Part shown: piece by piece, positions 37,201 through 48,973 of the stretch
How positions within the stretch are numbered: the first letter of the stretch is position 1
Layout of the letters: every line of letters starts with the position of its first letter
Source of the DNA: Acanthochlamys bracteata
Taxonomy: Eukaryota > Streptophyta > Magnoliopsida > Pandanales > Velloziaceae
Assembly: GCA_019914995.1 (NCBI GenBank)
Contig: CM034143.1
Span: forward strand, 4,937,501-5,001,500
Direction of reading: 5' to 3'
DNA length: 64,000 bases
Notes under the pieces: generated by a model
What the model was told of the DNA's origin: nothing
Database searches by the model: none
Seen by the model: the letters and a program-made list of their open reading frames with translations, nothing else
Position numbers and translations under genes: made by a program

Positions 37201-39569
37201 CTATTTTCCATGGCAGTAGATAGGGTCAGGTTTGGCATCTATTCCCCTTCCCTTTTTGACCATTCCATGGAGGATTTCAGGGTTGACGTGCCAACATATG
37301 ACCAGATGGGGAATCACAAACTTCTGGAAAGTACAAGTCCTTCTAACTATATAGTCTAATTACTGAAACATCAACAATGATATCATTCACGGTCAAAACA
37401 CTCCAAGATGAATAGTAATTCTGTAAAAATAACGGTGAAGAAAATGTAGATCATAATAATCAAACGCCTACCAAGGCTTTTATGAATATACTAGCACAAG
37501 ATGCAAGATAGAACACAGAACGCAAAATTGTGATTGACGAATTATCACAAAAAATACTCACCAACAGCAGTGATAATCCCACTAAATAATACTTGTCGGC
37601 GGTGTTTCTTCATTAAGTCTTTACCTGACCCATCATCATCTTTCTGCTATCATAAAGATGTAGATAATAAGAAATATTTTAACCAAAAAACTCGAACTTT
37701 TGGGTTTAACATTTTGTACAAAACAGAGGCATGAACATCAAACTAAAAAAGCAAAAAACAAACAGAAATTCTTAACCTTCTCGGCCTTCGAATCTGCATT
37801 AGGAGCAAGTGTTGGTTCTGGAATGAAATGAACAACAAAAGCAAATAGAATAACCCCTGCAAAGAACTGAAAATGAAAACACTAAGCTCAATAACATATA
37901 CAATCAATAGTTAGTTGAAACTACAATATTAAATCAGGAGGAGGTGGTGCACTCATACCCAAATATTTCCTTTCAAGAAACCGAGAGAGTTCAAAGCATT
38001 ATGTGCCAAGTCTAGAAAAGATATGCTCAGCATAAGACCCGCAGCAAAACCCTGAAATCAAGTTCAAGATTTTGAGTATTGTAACTAAGATAAGTACAAC
38101 ATATCAGATCATAAACTAGCAAAAGTGCAACATGTACCTGTAAAAGTCCAAGCATTTTCAGATTAGGAGCACGGTTGAGAACTACAAAACCTGCCCCTGT
38201 TATAAGTACAGATGTCAATAGCTATTATAAAAAATTTAATTTAAAAAAAAAAACAGACTCAAGCAGACTCCATGTTAATTTACTCAGCTCTTATAAAGAA
38301 GATATCTACTCTTTTAGCCATTCCATTAACTGACACTATGCAACATTAATTCAAAGAGACGCAATAAATGTCTTAGGCAAAATGTATATGGTTGAAATGA
38401 AGGGTACTTCTATGACTCTCTGGTGATAGTCCAAGTAAATGAGGAGAATGATTGTTAGCACCATATCTACCAACTTCAAAATTTCTGGTCAGTGACAAGA
38501 AAAAAAATTAGAAAAGAGTGTACACCTGACTCTATGACTACTTCAACTTACAAAAAAGAAAAAAGGAAAATAAAGAATCTCTTCTACAACTAGGAAATGT
38601 GGTCTGCCGCTTATAAAACTACAGTACGTCGAAGGATCACAGAAGTTTTTCACTGAAAATACTTCTAACAGTATTAGATAGTAGACGAACAAAGTTAAAA
38701 GATGCTTGTGATAAGAGTTACTACACGCGGAGGAACTAAGACTACCATTGAATATTCATGTTACAGGCAGATTCCTTCCAATAGTAATTCAAAGGAGATA
38801 CTAACCAATTTTAGGAATAGGTTTCTAGCATGACGAAACTAAACTCCTTACTGCTGCATCAAAACATGCAGATTGCTAACTAATAGAGTACTACTATTCG
38901 TCAGGGGCATTTTTTACATTAATGTGTCAATACATGGTCAGATAAAGAATCATTAACATTAGGAAGTATTAATTCTTTCCAACTATATAAACCAATCATC
39001 TAGTGACATGTCAATCCTGAAGTGAATCAGGAGCAAAAAGACCCCGAATATAGCAGTTTCAAACTTAATATGCTTCTTAGCGTGCCAAACCCAGCCTATT
39101 ATGATAATGCGAGCTACAGTAGAAATTCATCTTATTTAGCAGCACCTTCCAAAGAACACAAACTATTCATAACTCACAACACTTTCAAGAGGAAGGTCGA
39201 CGACCTCAATTTTCTCAAATCAATTAACAACCAAAAAAGCGTTGAAATGCAGCATTAAAATATCATCTATGAAAACGAACAGACATCAAATGCTGATCAG
39301 AAATTTCAGAATTCCATAGTAAAATTAGGGTAAAATCAGTAAAAAGAATCCAATACTTCTTATTCCTAAATAAATTCATCAGAGTATCAACTCTAGTAGC
39401 AAAATTTTATAATATCTGGTGATTATTCTCTAACCATAGAGTCATTTCAATCACTCGAAAACTTTCCCCGATATATGAGAGTGAGTAATTAAGCGATCAG
39501 CATACCAATTGATGTGCTCAATCCGCCAACGAGCGAAAGCGCAAGCGCTACCAAGACCTGTGATTCCAT
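34278..39569 (-). CDS. ZTP29: ZIP-family zinc transporter, ZTP29-like (12 exons)
   Basis: A membrane zinc transporter of the GufA-like ZIP subfamily; Arabidopsis ZTP29 is reported in the ER and in salt-stress signalling. Exons in coding order: 39569-39506, 38196-38138, 38051-37959, 37866-37777, 37643-37562, 36812-36757, 36556-36500, 36351-36311, 36055-35988, 35792-35736, 35654-35537, 34323-34278. They sum to 831 nt, giving 276 residues, the length I recall for Arabidopsis ZTP29, and all phases close. Visible motifs: FLDLAHN at 53-59, HNFPEG at 134-139 and HNIPEG at 163-168 (paired His/Asn/Glu metal-binding helices), LTLHEMLP at 231-237, and the ending EDMNL. Several hydrophobic helices are apparent. 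The loop near 90-118 has few histidines. Start: the first ATG after a GA-rich leader (39640-39668). The last intron holds an inverted-repeat element. Confidence 0.95.
34871..35010. repeat. Diverged half copy of the intronic inverted-repeat element
   Basis: Resembles one arm of the element at 35092-35478: shared phrases include GTCATGTTGATTAAG, TCCGATTGAG, TTTGTC..ATATT and TTCATAT. It has no opposite arm. It lies in the same ZTP29 intron, 80 bp from the full copy. Confidence 0.55.
35092..35478. repeat. Inverted-repeat (foldback) MITE in ZTP29 intron 11
   Basis: A roughly 390-bp element made almost entirely of two long imperfect inverted arms. The left arm contains GACGGCCGTTTGTGGCC and the right arm its complement (GGCCACAAACGGCCG). 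Inside, phrases such as GGTAATAT, GACAAAATTTTATCTCGATT and ACTACGAATCGAC are matched in inverse on the right. Outer ends read CAGTCT on the left and AGACTG on the right. The RNA could fold into one long hairpin. Target duplication not clear; superfamily not assigned. Confidence 0.8.
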
Positions 39570-39769
39570 TGCAGATCCAAAAATCTTAGAATTCAATCCC
39601 GAAAGAGAGAGGGAACGAGAGATTTAATTTTCTCAGAGAAGAAATTCGGAGAGAGAGAAAGAGAGAGTGGAGCAGTAGTAATACAAACAGGAAATGAAAA
39701 GGGGAACCAACGGCGGCGCTGATTTAGACCGTTTGTTTTACTATTAACGGCGCGCTTAATTACGTAAAA

Positions 39770-41822
39770 AATTTAACAAACTAAATTTAAAAATAATAAT
39801 AATATAATTTAAAAATTCGATGAAATTTAAAATTTTAATTATTCAATTTAATAAAAATAAAATTTAATATGAACCTAAAAATAAACTTATAATATTGGTT
39901 GAAACATAATAAATAGTAAAATTTAACAAATAACGTAAAAATTTTACCATGAAAAATGCAGCAAATAATAAAAAGACCATTATAAAGTATGTTTAGTATA
40001 ACTTTTTCAAAAATTAATTTTTTAATATTCTATTTATATTTTTAATATATTTTAAAGTATTTAAAACTTTTAAAAATATAAAAAATTCTCATAGTAAAAT
40101 TTTTTTTATTTATTATTTTTTGGATAAAAAAGATATAATTTTTTTTTAAAAATAAAAATATTTTTTATTATAAATTAATATTTTAAAATCACTTTTTAAA
40201 CTAGAACGCATTCAACCAGTGAAAAAAGTTTTCAAAGACAAAACATAATGTTTACGGAAAAAATAATGTTTTCAAAGAAAGGAGAAGGAAACAATAATGC
40301 CAAAGTAGAACGGAAAAATAAAACAAAATAGTTTACATAAAGAAAAATTAAACAATAATGTCAATTTGTAATTTCTATATTTGTTTGACTTTGCTTGCTT
40401 AGAGAGATAACCGAATAATTAATAGATAAATGCTAGATATAATAAAAGTAATTCAAACTAAATAGATACAGCAACTATAAATTATTCAAGAAAAATGAAA
40501 GCCAGATTATCTTGGGTATTAGTTTCAACAATATTTTAGTCTCTTATTTTTTCTAACACGCAAAAGTGAACATTATCTTGGTTACATTAGAAATAGTATA
40601 AGTAATCTAAACAGGAAGTATTGGACATTATAGGGGTTGGTTTTTGGTATTGTTTCGGAATAATTATTAGTTGATTATATGTTATTAGAAAGAACTACGG
40701 AAAATAGCTTTATGCAATGTTAAAAATTAAGCTGAAATTTTAGAACTTTTAAGTAAAAGCTATTGTTTATATATTTTCATTAGAAAAAGCAACTGTTGCA
40801 TTTTTACCCAAAAAGTTATTTTTTATTGAATTCTATTTGGATAAATTTTTTTATTTAAAACTTTTTCGTAAGAAAATTTTAAAATATGTTTAACTGAAAC
40901 ATCTTTATATATATAATAAATAATATATTATTATTTATCAATCTATGTTTATGTATTATCTAATCTTTTAAAGTTTAATTTTTAAAATATTTTTTATTTA
41001 ATATTTTTTATATTAATATTTATAAATCTCTTAATAAATATATTAGTATTAATTAATTTATAATAATATTTAAAATTATTTTTAAATATATAAGCACATT
41101 TATTAAACTCCATAATTAAGTGATAGGTATCTTTAAAATGTTAAGAGAATGCAATAAACTTTTTTTAAATATTTTGCCGTAGATCACTAACATACTTGGT
41201 TATTATTTTTCATTTGTCTTCATGTATGTTATACTTGAACATAAGATTTTCAAATTAGTTATGTAATGGTGCACAATAGTTCATTATTTGAAATTATTCT
41301 AATAGTCGACATATGTAATACATAAGGATATATATATATTTCTTTACTTTTACATTTCAAGCTTCTTAAGCAATCGTAGATGAATTGTTTGAACGCCTAA
41401 CAAGAGAGCCATTGATCCGCAAAATAAAGTTAGACATCAGCATAAATGCAACAAATAAGTTTTTTGACTACTAGCAGATGAAACCTCCTATTTACTTTAC
41501 ATGCCTTTTCAAATTCGTTTTTATGACTATTAACTACTTTTAAGATAACGATTACACAACTCAAGCATATAAATCATTTTTCAAATTCCTAATATTAGAT
41601 GCAAGGGCACAACAGAACAAGAGAACTAAGACAAAACAGTAACACTTGCCGGAATTAATAGCAAACAGAAACGATAAAATATAGCTTAGCTACATAGATA
41701 TTTGGTAACACTGTTCATTCATCTAGATAAAAAAGCATCTCAACAAAATATCCATAATAACAAAATTTCTCAAGTCATGACTACTATTTTAATAAATACA
41801 TTTAAGCCTACTACAAATCTGT
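39770..41822. other. AT-rich intergenic region
   Basis: Very A/T-rich sequence upstream of the ZTP29 gene. No coding frame is supported. A short segment at 41393-41450 repeats part of the candidate exon below. Confidence 0.45.
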
Positions 41823-41957
41823 CTAAGCCATAGGAGCTCCAAGACCAAAGAATCTAGGTGTTGGTTGTCCTTGTGTAAGTTTACCAAAAGTTGTGGACAA
41901 ACACCATTCTGATGGCACCGCGAGGTTGATGGCTTGCTTAGCAAAGGAGCCATGAAT
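41823..41957 (-). pseudogene. Orphan terminal exon or captured gene fragment
   Basis: On the minus strand a good acceptor (TTTTGCAG) at 41958 opens 44 sense codons ending in TAG at 41823. The peptide (phrases FAKQAINLAVPSEWCL, FGKLTQGQPTP, RFFGLGAPMA) has a coding-like composition unlike its surroundings. No matching upstream exon was found to the right, where the sequence is repeat-like. It may be the last exon of a gene, part of a noncoding transcript, or a captured fragment. I do not recognise the protein. Confidence 0.35.
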
Positions 41958-42519
41958 CTGCAAAACAAAATTAAACATCAGCATAAATGCAATATGAACT
42001 TCTCAGAACTGTAATGAGATCTCCCACGGTATAAATAAAGAACCACCAACAAATCGATATAGGAAAAAAATACAATCAACGTATCTTATCTATGCTTTCA
42101 TATCAATGTAGTGCACCAAATCCATAGAGATCGTCATGTCCATAAATCCACATCATGACCTTTCATATCAATGCATCTTATCTATGCTTCCTAGACCAAT
42201 TGTAATTTTAGCTTATTCCTGAGAAAACATTAACAACACAAAGAAAAGCATATACATGTCGATTCTAGGATCTAGAACTAAGAACAACTCAAGTATCTAG
42301 CACTTCCACAAAACTATCCCAACTCCGTCTCGAATTGTAACCTAATCTTTAAATGATTGCTTTCGTTTTTACTATTGCTTCTTAGAAAATATATGCTAAC
42401 TGTTGCATATCAAAGTCACTTCATTTTTAGGTACTAATTAACTAGTCTCAAGTATCTTACACCAAGAAATTACCTAGAACTCTTGTAACATACTATAAAC
42501 ACACAATTTAGACAATTAG

Positions 42520-43090
42520 CAAAGTCCTATAAATACTATAAATACATATATGAGTTAAAGCAAGATATGAGTTCGTGAATCTATAAATACTATGAGTTGA
42601 TGAGTTAACAGCAATACTATAAGTACTATACATACATACATGAGTTAATGAAGTATTCACTAATAGCAATGCCCTATAAATACTATACTAACAGCAAGTA
42701 GTTAATGAGTTAAGTTTAGGAACAAGATGAAATTATCTGCAAGTACTACTAACAGCAAAATACTAGATATTTATATAAACATCCGGTGGAGGACATGCAT
42801 AGCCAGTGGAATATCAAGTAGTTAAATGGGTTAGAATATTTATATAAACAACCAGTGGAACATGCATAAACAGTGAAACATTCCTAGATATTTATATAAA
42901 TATTTATTTAATTATTTAAACATATAAATAAATTAACTGTTCAAACTCCTAAGCTAATGCATACAAGACTATAGAGCAGCAGAAGTAGATAATTAGCAAT
43001 GCATAGATAATTAAACAATTAGACAATCAGCCATGCCTACCGGGCTGTTCAAACTCTGAAACAAATGCATAGACAAATAGCAACATCCAG
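42520..43090. repeat. Degenerate short-period repeat region
   Basis: Recurring phrases such as ATACTATAAATACAT, GAGTTAATGAGTTA, and a roughly 70-bp duplicated unit containing ATATTTATATAAACA(T/A)CC(G/A)GTGGA followed by ACATGCATA (about 42767 and 42837). GCTGTTCAAACTC-like phrases also recur near 42938 and 43044. Confidence 0.65.
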
Positions 43091-43186
43091 AACTTTCTTT
43101 TCAATATGCATGCATACAGTGAAAAAATGCAACACAACACATTCGCTCAATTCATACTTATCCTTTTCATTCAAGCAAAATTGTCA

Positions 43187-43500
43187 GGATCAGGATTTTA
43201 TATAAGATTGTTTCGTTTGTGTAGGATCGTAAAATCAGAATTTTAAGTAAGATCGTAAGATTTGATTAATTTGAAATTAATATTATATATACTTTAACAA
43301 AATTAAATTAATTTTTAATATAAAAGATTTGATTATATAATTTTATTATTATCTTTATCTATTTTATTAATATTAAAGTATATGAAAAGTTATAATTATA
43401 ATAGAGAGTATCATGTGCTAATATTTAAAAAAGTTTTACAGAATCTCTCTTGTAAACTGAAAATTATATTAAAATTTTAAAAAATCATACGCGAAGATTT
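43187..43500. repeat. Second member of the TTGTCA..AAAATC repeat family
   Basis: Begins TTGTCAGGATCAGGATTTTA and continues with repeated AGGATCGTAAAATCAGAATTTTAAGTAAGATCG-like phrases; inverted relative to the copy in OEP80 intron 9 (8690-9132). Right end uncertain. Confidence 0.5.
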
Positions 43501-43574
43501 ACTAGAGAATGAAGAATAAAACGTGAAATAAATTTGTTTTCTCACTTGTATCAATAAGTACGAAACGAATCTCA

Positions 43575-43802
43575 AGGGCTTGTTTACGTACTAGTTCAAT
43601 CATTTTTTCAACTCATTTTTAATATAAATAAATTAAAAAATTAAAATAAATTATTTTAGTAAAATTTTTAAAATTTAATTTTTAAATTTACTTATAATAT
43701 AACATAATTATAAAATTTTATTTTTATTAAATATTTTTAATTTTAATATTAATTTTAAATTTACTTTCAAAAAATAAATTTATTTTATAATAAACACGTC
43801 CT
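43575..43802. repeat. Short MITE
   Basis: Left end GGGCTTGTTTACGTACTAG and inverse right end AATAAACACGTCCT around an A/T-rich interior. Similar in plan to the TAA-flanked MITEs, but the 3-bp flanks (CAA and GAA) do not match fully. Confidence 0.55.
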
Positions 43803-44175
43803 GAAAGAAAAAAGAAGAAGAAATTCTAATCAAGTAGCCAGGTGTCTGGTTAAAATTTCAATCATGGAACAGATGTTGTGTATGCCCAGACCAGAAAGCG
43901 AACACTGGTACGTCGCCAACTCGCCATGCTACTATTGCTCCAAGTTGTCTTGATTGAATTAATTCTAAAACATTCTTTTTCCATTTTTGAAAATTCAAAT
44001 GATATAGTTCATGGAGATTATACTCTTTTATTTTCTTTTACAGCAAGAAACACAACCGGTGTAAACCTAATGGAAGCAAAACATGTCTCCTTATTATCTA
44101 TACTTGAGAAAAGAACATGATCTCGCGCTATGAACCCACAATTAAACCCAACACGCTACACAAACAAACACATAA

Positions 44176-44421
44176 CTAGTAAGTAAACAAGGCAGGAGTC
44201 AAGAAGGGAAACACCGAGAAAGTGAAGGAACAAAAAGCCATCGTAAGAGCAGCTACAGCAGGTAACTCTGCAGCTGCTCCGGCAATCGGTGCAGGCGCTG
44301 GCGCGAACGCCAAATCTTCTCCGATCTCTTCTTGCGCCTTTGCCATCGTCGCCGCGATCGTTGCAGCGAAGATTGCTACTAAAATAATATTCAAGCCGAA
44401 GCCATGGATTCTGCTAGCCAT
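44176..44421 (-). CDS. Arabinogalactan-protein-like peptide
   Basis: An 81-residue secreted peptide precursor in a single exon. Residues 1 to about 30 form a signal peptide (hydrophobic core NIILVAIFAATIAATM, cleavage likely near AKAQ). The short mature part has an acidic segment and the AP-repeat FAPAPAPIAGAAA, whose prolines are likely hydroxylated and arabinogalactosylated. The C-terminal 25 residues are hydrophobic and fit a GPI-anchor signal, although they end in LFTY. A longer upstream frame exists, but the start at 44421 gives a proper signal peptide and lies 78 bp after a TATA box (44499-44506). Size and layout match plant AG peptides; the exact subgroup is uncertain. Confidence 0.75.
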   Translation of the reverse strand: MASRIHGFGLNIILVAIFAATIAATMAKAQEEIGEDLAFAPAPAPIAGAAAELPAVAALTMAFCSFTFSVFPFLTPALFTY

Positions 44422-44498
44422 GTTTGCAGAAGCCAAGAAGACAGAAGAGTATCCAATACAGTTTTGTATGAAATGGATGGAGTTCAATTTTAGGAGGA

Positions 44499-44506
44499 TA
44501 TTTATA
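44499..44506 (-). promoter_or_regulatory. TATA box of the AGP-like peptide gene
   Basis: Minus-strand TATAAATA, 78 bp before the ATG at 44421; this predicts a transcription start near 44470. This supports the downstream ATG over the upstream in-frame one at 44640, which would precede the TATA box. Confidence 0.7.
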
Positions 44507-44649
44507 GAAGGGAGTGTGGGCGCTGAGTTGCATGGCAGCCACCAGGTGGGATTCGAAAGGGGCAAACAGCACAGACACGTTAGGTTAGAAACGTTACTGA
44601 TTATTGACTTATGGAATACATTTAAGGCATATTTGGCCATTCTTATTTT

Positions 44650-45836
44650 TTTAAAGTATTATTTATAGTTTTTTATTTCAATAAAAAATTTTAACTTATT
44701 CTAAAGAAATTTTTTAAATTTAAAAAATAAATTGTACATCATAAATTATTACATATATAATTATTGTTTATAAGGAAATTAAATAAACTCTTTTTTAAAT
44801 AAAAAATTATTTTTAAACGTTCTCAAAACGTCATCTTAGCTTTGTTTGTCAGTAGAATTAATTGAATTTATAAATTTCTGCTGCGTCAATATTATAATAT
44901 CAATAAAATTATAACAAAATTTCTATTTAGTATAAGGAGTGTGCTGCTTCAATATTATAAATATCTGTCACGCCCAAAACCTGAAATGTGTTGGTTGACG
45001 TCAAAATAAAACCAAAGATTTTTTGGTTTTGAACGAATAAATAATAAGGTTTGTGTTCGCCTGCAGCACTTCTTGTCAAAATAGACTGGACTAATTTGCC
45101 GTTACAAAATATAGAGTAAGTGTTTTTTCTCACCTTTCAATTCTTTCACTAAAATTCATTTTCAATAACACATATACAAACAGTATTTTTAGCATATATT
45201 TTTTTAATTAAATTAAAAATTAAATTCAGTAATAATACTATTTACAATAAATTTATTTTATAAATTATTTTATAGTAATGAACTCATTTTTTGCTAAGAG
45301 AATAATTTTTTTTTTTCACTTTTAGCTTACTTTCAGTTTTTGCTAAAAAGAACACCCAAAATGACAAACTTACGAGATGATCTTTTTTGCTTCTACTTTT
45401 CGGGTAATGTATTATGATTTTTTATTTTAAAGCTAGAAATATATATTTTGAGACAGCCTAACGTGCTTCTGTAATAATTCTTGAAGATAAGTGCCCTTCA
45501 AATAATAGTAAATCTCGCTCGTTTAATGAAATGTTTGATGTGTGGAAGAAAATAATGTCTTTTGTCTGAACATTTGTAGCTAACATAGAAAATTTATACA
45601 TAGAAAAACTGCATCATGTGAATAGTTAAACTAATCATACATTAAGATATATAAAATCAGAAATCATCTGATTATATTTATTTTGGGTTAAAAAATACTA
45701 ATCAAAATTATTTTATTAATATATCAAATTATATTCAGATTGGAACTCGCTGATACAACTAAAATATAATTCAGACAATTAAATTCGATATTGATCGGAC
45801 ATTCAAATTTGATTTATTTAATATTTTTTCATATAA
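44650..45836. other. Intergenic, AT-rich
   Basis: No supported gene. The frame at 44927-45133 has no recognisable feature. A/T-rich blocks resemble MITE interiors. Confidence 0.45.
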
Positions 45837-46103
45837 CGGCGTGCTACAAAATTTAGGAACTCTATTTTTTCAAATCAGATTTGATGTGTTGGAAAGTTGT
45901 GTTTCAATTATTCATTAAATTGAGAACTTACTTCTATTTTACTATTTAGGAACTTATCATTTAATTTTTAAAACTCCACTCTCACTTCTAAATAAAATTC
46001 AAAAACAAAAACTTAACTAAGTTTTGATCTATTTTAAAAAAAAACTTCACTTATATTAAACTCACTTGTCTGGAACTCACTTCTGCATATTTAAAACATG
46101 CTC
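45837..46103. repeat. Tourist-like MITE, copy 3 (inverted)
   Basis: Read on the minus strand the end begins GAGCATGTTTTAAATATGC, matching the left end of the copy at 114. The plus-strand left end is CGGCGTGCTAC. TAA flanks both sides (45834-45836 and 46104-46106). Confidence 0.7.
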
Positions 46104-46189
46104 TAAAGGTTAAGAATACATTCAATACAATAAGAATTCATAACGCATATATTTAAGAACCCAATTAATTAAGCAGGGTTTTATCTAAA

Positions 46190-46723
46190 AATTTAGTACA
46201 AAGATTTAGCTACTCATACTTTAATTATACGCCGTAGTGTTGTATAAAATAAATATGAGTAAAGATAAAGAAAATCTGGTCTAGAGAAAAACTCAAGTAG
46301 TCAAAACCTCCTATATATTAATTTAAATAATTTGGTCTAGATAAAGGAAATCTGGTCTAGAGTGACAACATTTCTATTAAAATTCAATATATTATTTTAA
46401 ATAATTTTAATTATTAGATATACTACATATATAATTATACGAACTAAATAAGTTAATTTCAAATTAATACAAATTCAATCTAAACTTGTTAGTTAATCTA
46501 TCATGTTGTCAATTTTGAATTAATCCAAAATTAATTGAAATTCAATTAAAATAAAATTAGAATATGATTTAAACTTGTTGATTTCGAATTAAATTTGCAA
46601 ATTTGATCACATTTTCTCACCCCTAACCCTTGCTAATTTTCAACCATTCCGCTTTATATTCATAAGGGACTATTTGATAATAGCTTTCTTCATCAAGTAT
46701 TACTATAGAGAATAAGTTTACAT
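46190..46723. repeat. Segmental duplication, copy 1 (blocks A and B)
   Basis: Block A (about 46190-46316) contains GCCGTAGTGTTGTATAAAAT; block B (46358-46723) contains TGACAACATTTCTATTAAAA and ends with TTCTTCATCAAGTATTACTA. Both recur in the same order and orientation at 46906-47030 and 47811-48174. No coding capacity. Confidence 0.8.
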
Positions 46724-46905
46724 AATAATATAATAAGTCGTTGTTGTGAATCGAGTTAAGAACCACCACTAGAATTTCAAAGCCATAAATTTAAAAATAT
46801 TATAAATATTGCATATGATGCAGATGTTAAAATCTAAAAATATATTTAATATTTTATTATAATTTATTTCATAAGTGAACGGTTATAGTCTACTATAATC
46901 AAATT

Positions 46906-48174
46906 TCAGTATAAAAATTTAGCTTCTCATGCTCAAATTACATGCCGTAGTGTTGTATAAAATAAATATGAGTAAAGAAAATAAAGCAAATCTAGTTAAG
47001 AAAAAAACTTGAACCGTTAAAATATCTTATATCTTCTATCTTGTGGCTACTTGCATCCTACGGTGGTTCGGACCTCCATAAAAAAATCACATCTTTGACT
47101 CTGCTTTAGAAAGTCTTGCTTATACTAAATTTAATCTTACAAATTAGGAAGAAAAATGAGACAGACTTTAGGATTCAAATATGGTAGAGTGGAATCCGCG
47201 AGGAGTTGAGTTATGCACGGATAAAAATTCTATATGGAAAAAAAAAAATCTCAATCCTATCTCTCCTCTCATTGCTAATTTTGTGAGATAATAAGGGCTC
47301 CATAAGTCTTTCATATTAGTTGTTTCAATATTTTGTAACCAAATATTAAAACAGTAGGATTACTCTTTTCAATATACTATAAGAAAAAAATACTTACTTA
47401 CATACTAATTAGCGGCTATAAAAGAATTTGTTGGTCAACAGAAAAACGTTTGGTCGCTATTGAGCAAATTTAGATCTATATCATCTCATGACTTTGTTCA
47501 ATTTTTTTTTTGTTGTCTCCGTATACTTTTGCCTCATCTCCGCTCTACCTTGCCATTGTCTTCTCTTTCTCTGGTCTTCTCTTTCATAGCTTCTTTACAC
47601 TTTCTTCGTTCGAGTAACCTACTAGCTAGTTGATAGGATTTGTATTCTTCATAAAGAACGGTTATAGCTATGCCTCCACCCACAACTATGGCCTATCTTC
47701 TCTCGGACTCTATCTTATCTTTTTCTAATCTTTTTCATCACCAATACGATTCATTCCTTTGCCGATGAGAACTACGAGTTCGACCGATTAAATAATCTAC
47801 AATAGATTGTGTTAGAATGACAACACTTCTATTAAAATTTAATATATTATTTTAAATATTTTTTAATTATTAAATTTATATACTATATATATAATTATAT
47901 AGATTAAATGAGTTAATTTTAAATTAATACAAATTTGATCTAAATCTATTTAATTAATTTATTAGGTTGTAATGATCCGAAGCTGATCCAAATTCAATTA
48001 AAGTTAAATCAGAATCCGATTCAAATAAGTTGATTCTAACTGAATTTGTAAATCGAATTATATTTTATCACTTCTATTCTTCGCTAGTTTTCAACCATTC
48101 TGTCTTATATTTATAAGGGATTATTTGATAATAGCTTTCTTCATCAAGTATTACTATAGATAATAAGTTCACAT
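46906..48174. repeat. Segmental duplication, copy 2 (blocks A' and B')
   Basis: Block A' (46906-47030) and block B' (47811-48174) correspond to A and B of copy 1, but here they are separated by about 780 bp of unrelated sequence (47031-47810), against only about 40 bp in copy 1. Copy 2 therefore gained an insertion or copy 1 lost that part. The intervening piece includes a C/T-rich, less A/T-biased stretch at 47510-47790 without a convincing frame. Confidence 0.8.
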
Positions 48175-48664
48175 ATAGATCAAGATTATTGTCTTATAGG
48201 AGTAGCTTAGGCTGACATTTAACAATACATCACTCGTGCCAACGATTTTGCATACATTTTGATGCACCATTTTTATTGTTTCGAACTAGCGACTAATATA
48301 AATTGTGAAACTATCTCTTTTAAAAGATGTGTGGAAAAATGAACCAACCTAATTTTTTGGATCGAAGCCTTGGATGGAAGGGGATTAACTTAGAAAACTG
48401 GACCTGATAATCACCAATTTATTGTATTCTCGAAAAAAAATTGGAAGATGTTAGATTCATCAAAAGATTTTCTATTTCCTGCAATGCTAAATATGGTCGC
48501 TGAACTTTTCCAACTCTCAAAATTAGGAACTTTTCAAAAACAGATCCAAATTAGACGTACTCCGATTTTTCATGCACCTGCATGCTCATAACGTAAATTT
48601 CTCAACCCTGAACCCTTCTCAACCACAACAGTTAACAAAACCCTAATTTTAGAAAAAAAACCCC

Positions 48665-48671
48665 TATAAAA
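48665..48671 (+). promoter_or_regulatory. TATA box of the arabinogalactan peptide gene
   Basis: TATAAAA, 126 bp before the ATG at 48797 and followed by a C/T-rich stretch; transcription would start near 48695-48705. Confidence 0.75.
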
Positions 48672-48796
48672 CCCTCTCTACCCTTCCCATTCCAATCAGG
48701 CCATCAATAAATTAACAAGCAAATCAATAAACAACTCAGCTCTTCTTCATTATTTTTCCTTTGCAAATCAAACTAATTTCCGACGAGTCACCGCAA

Positions 48797-48973
48797 ATGG
48801 AGATGAAGAAGGCTGCTGTTGCTATCATTGTCGCTGCTGCTTCCGTCAGCGCCGTTTTGGCTTCTGAAGCTCCGGCACCTTCTCCGGCACACAACGGAGC
48901 TTTCGCCGCTGCTCCTACATTCGGCGCCGTGTTCGTGACCTCTGTCCTGTCCTTCTTTGCCTTGCGCCAGTAA
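48797..48973 (+). CDS. Arabinogalactan peptide (AGP12/13/14/21 type)
   Basis: A 58-residue precursor of a tiny, GPI-anchored cell-surface proteoglycan. Residues 1 to about 24 (MEMKKAAVAIIVAAASVSAV..) form a signal peptide ending near LAS; the mature core has only about a dozen residues around EAPAPSPAHNGA, with the AP/SP prolines that are hydroxylated and glycosylated in this family. The rest (GAVFVTSVLSFFALRQ) is the GPI signal, removed on anchoring. The ATG at 48797 is the first in the predicted transcript; the frame continues upstream only to a non-ATG codon. Single exon, with a TATA box at 48665 and AATAAA at 49192. Confidence 0.87.
   Translation: MEMKKAAVAIIVAAASVSAVLASEAPAPSPAHNGAFAAAPTFGAVFVTSVLSFFALRQ

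Noticed and set aside
44422..44640. An upstream in-frame extension of the AGP-like peptide starting at 44640.
   Set aside because: It would begin upstream of the TATA box at 44499-44506, and would bury the signal peptide in the interior of the protein.
44222..44668. A 148-codon plus-strand open frame.
   Set aside because: It lies opposite the AGP-like gene and its TATA box; the Ala-rich part is the complement of the signal peptide and AP repeat.
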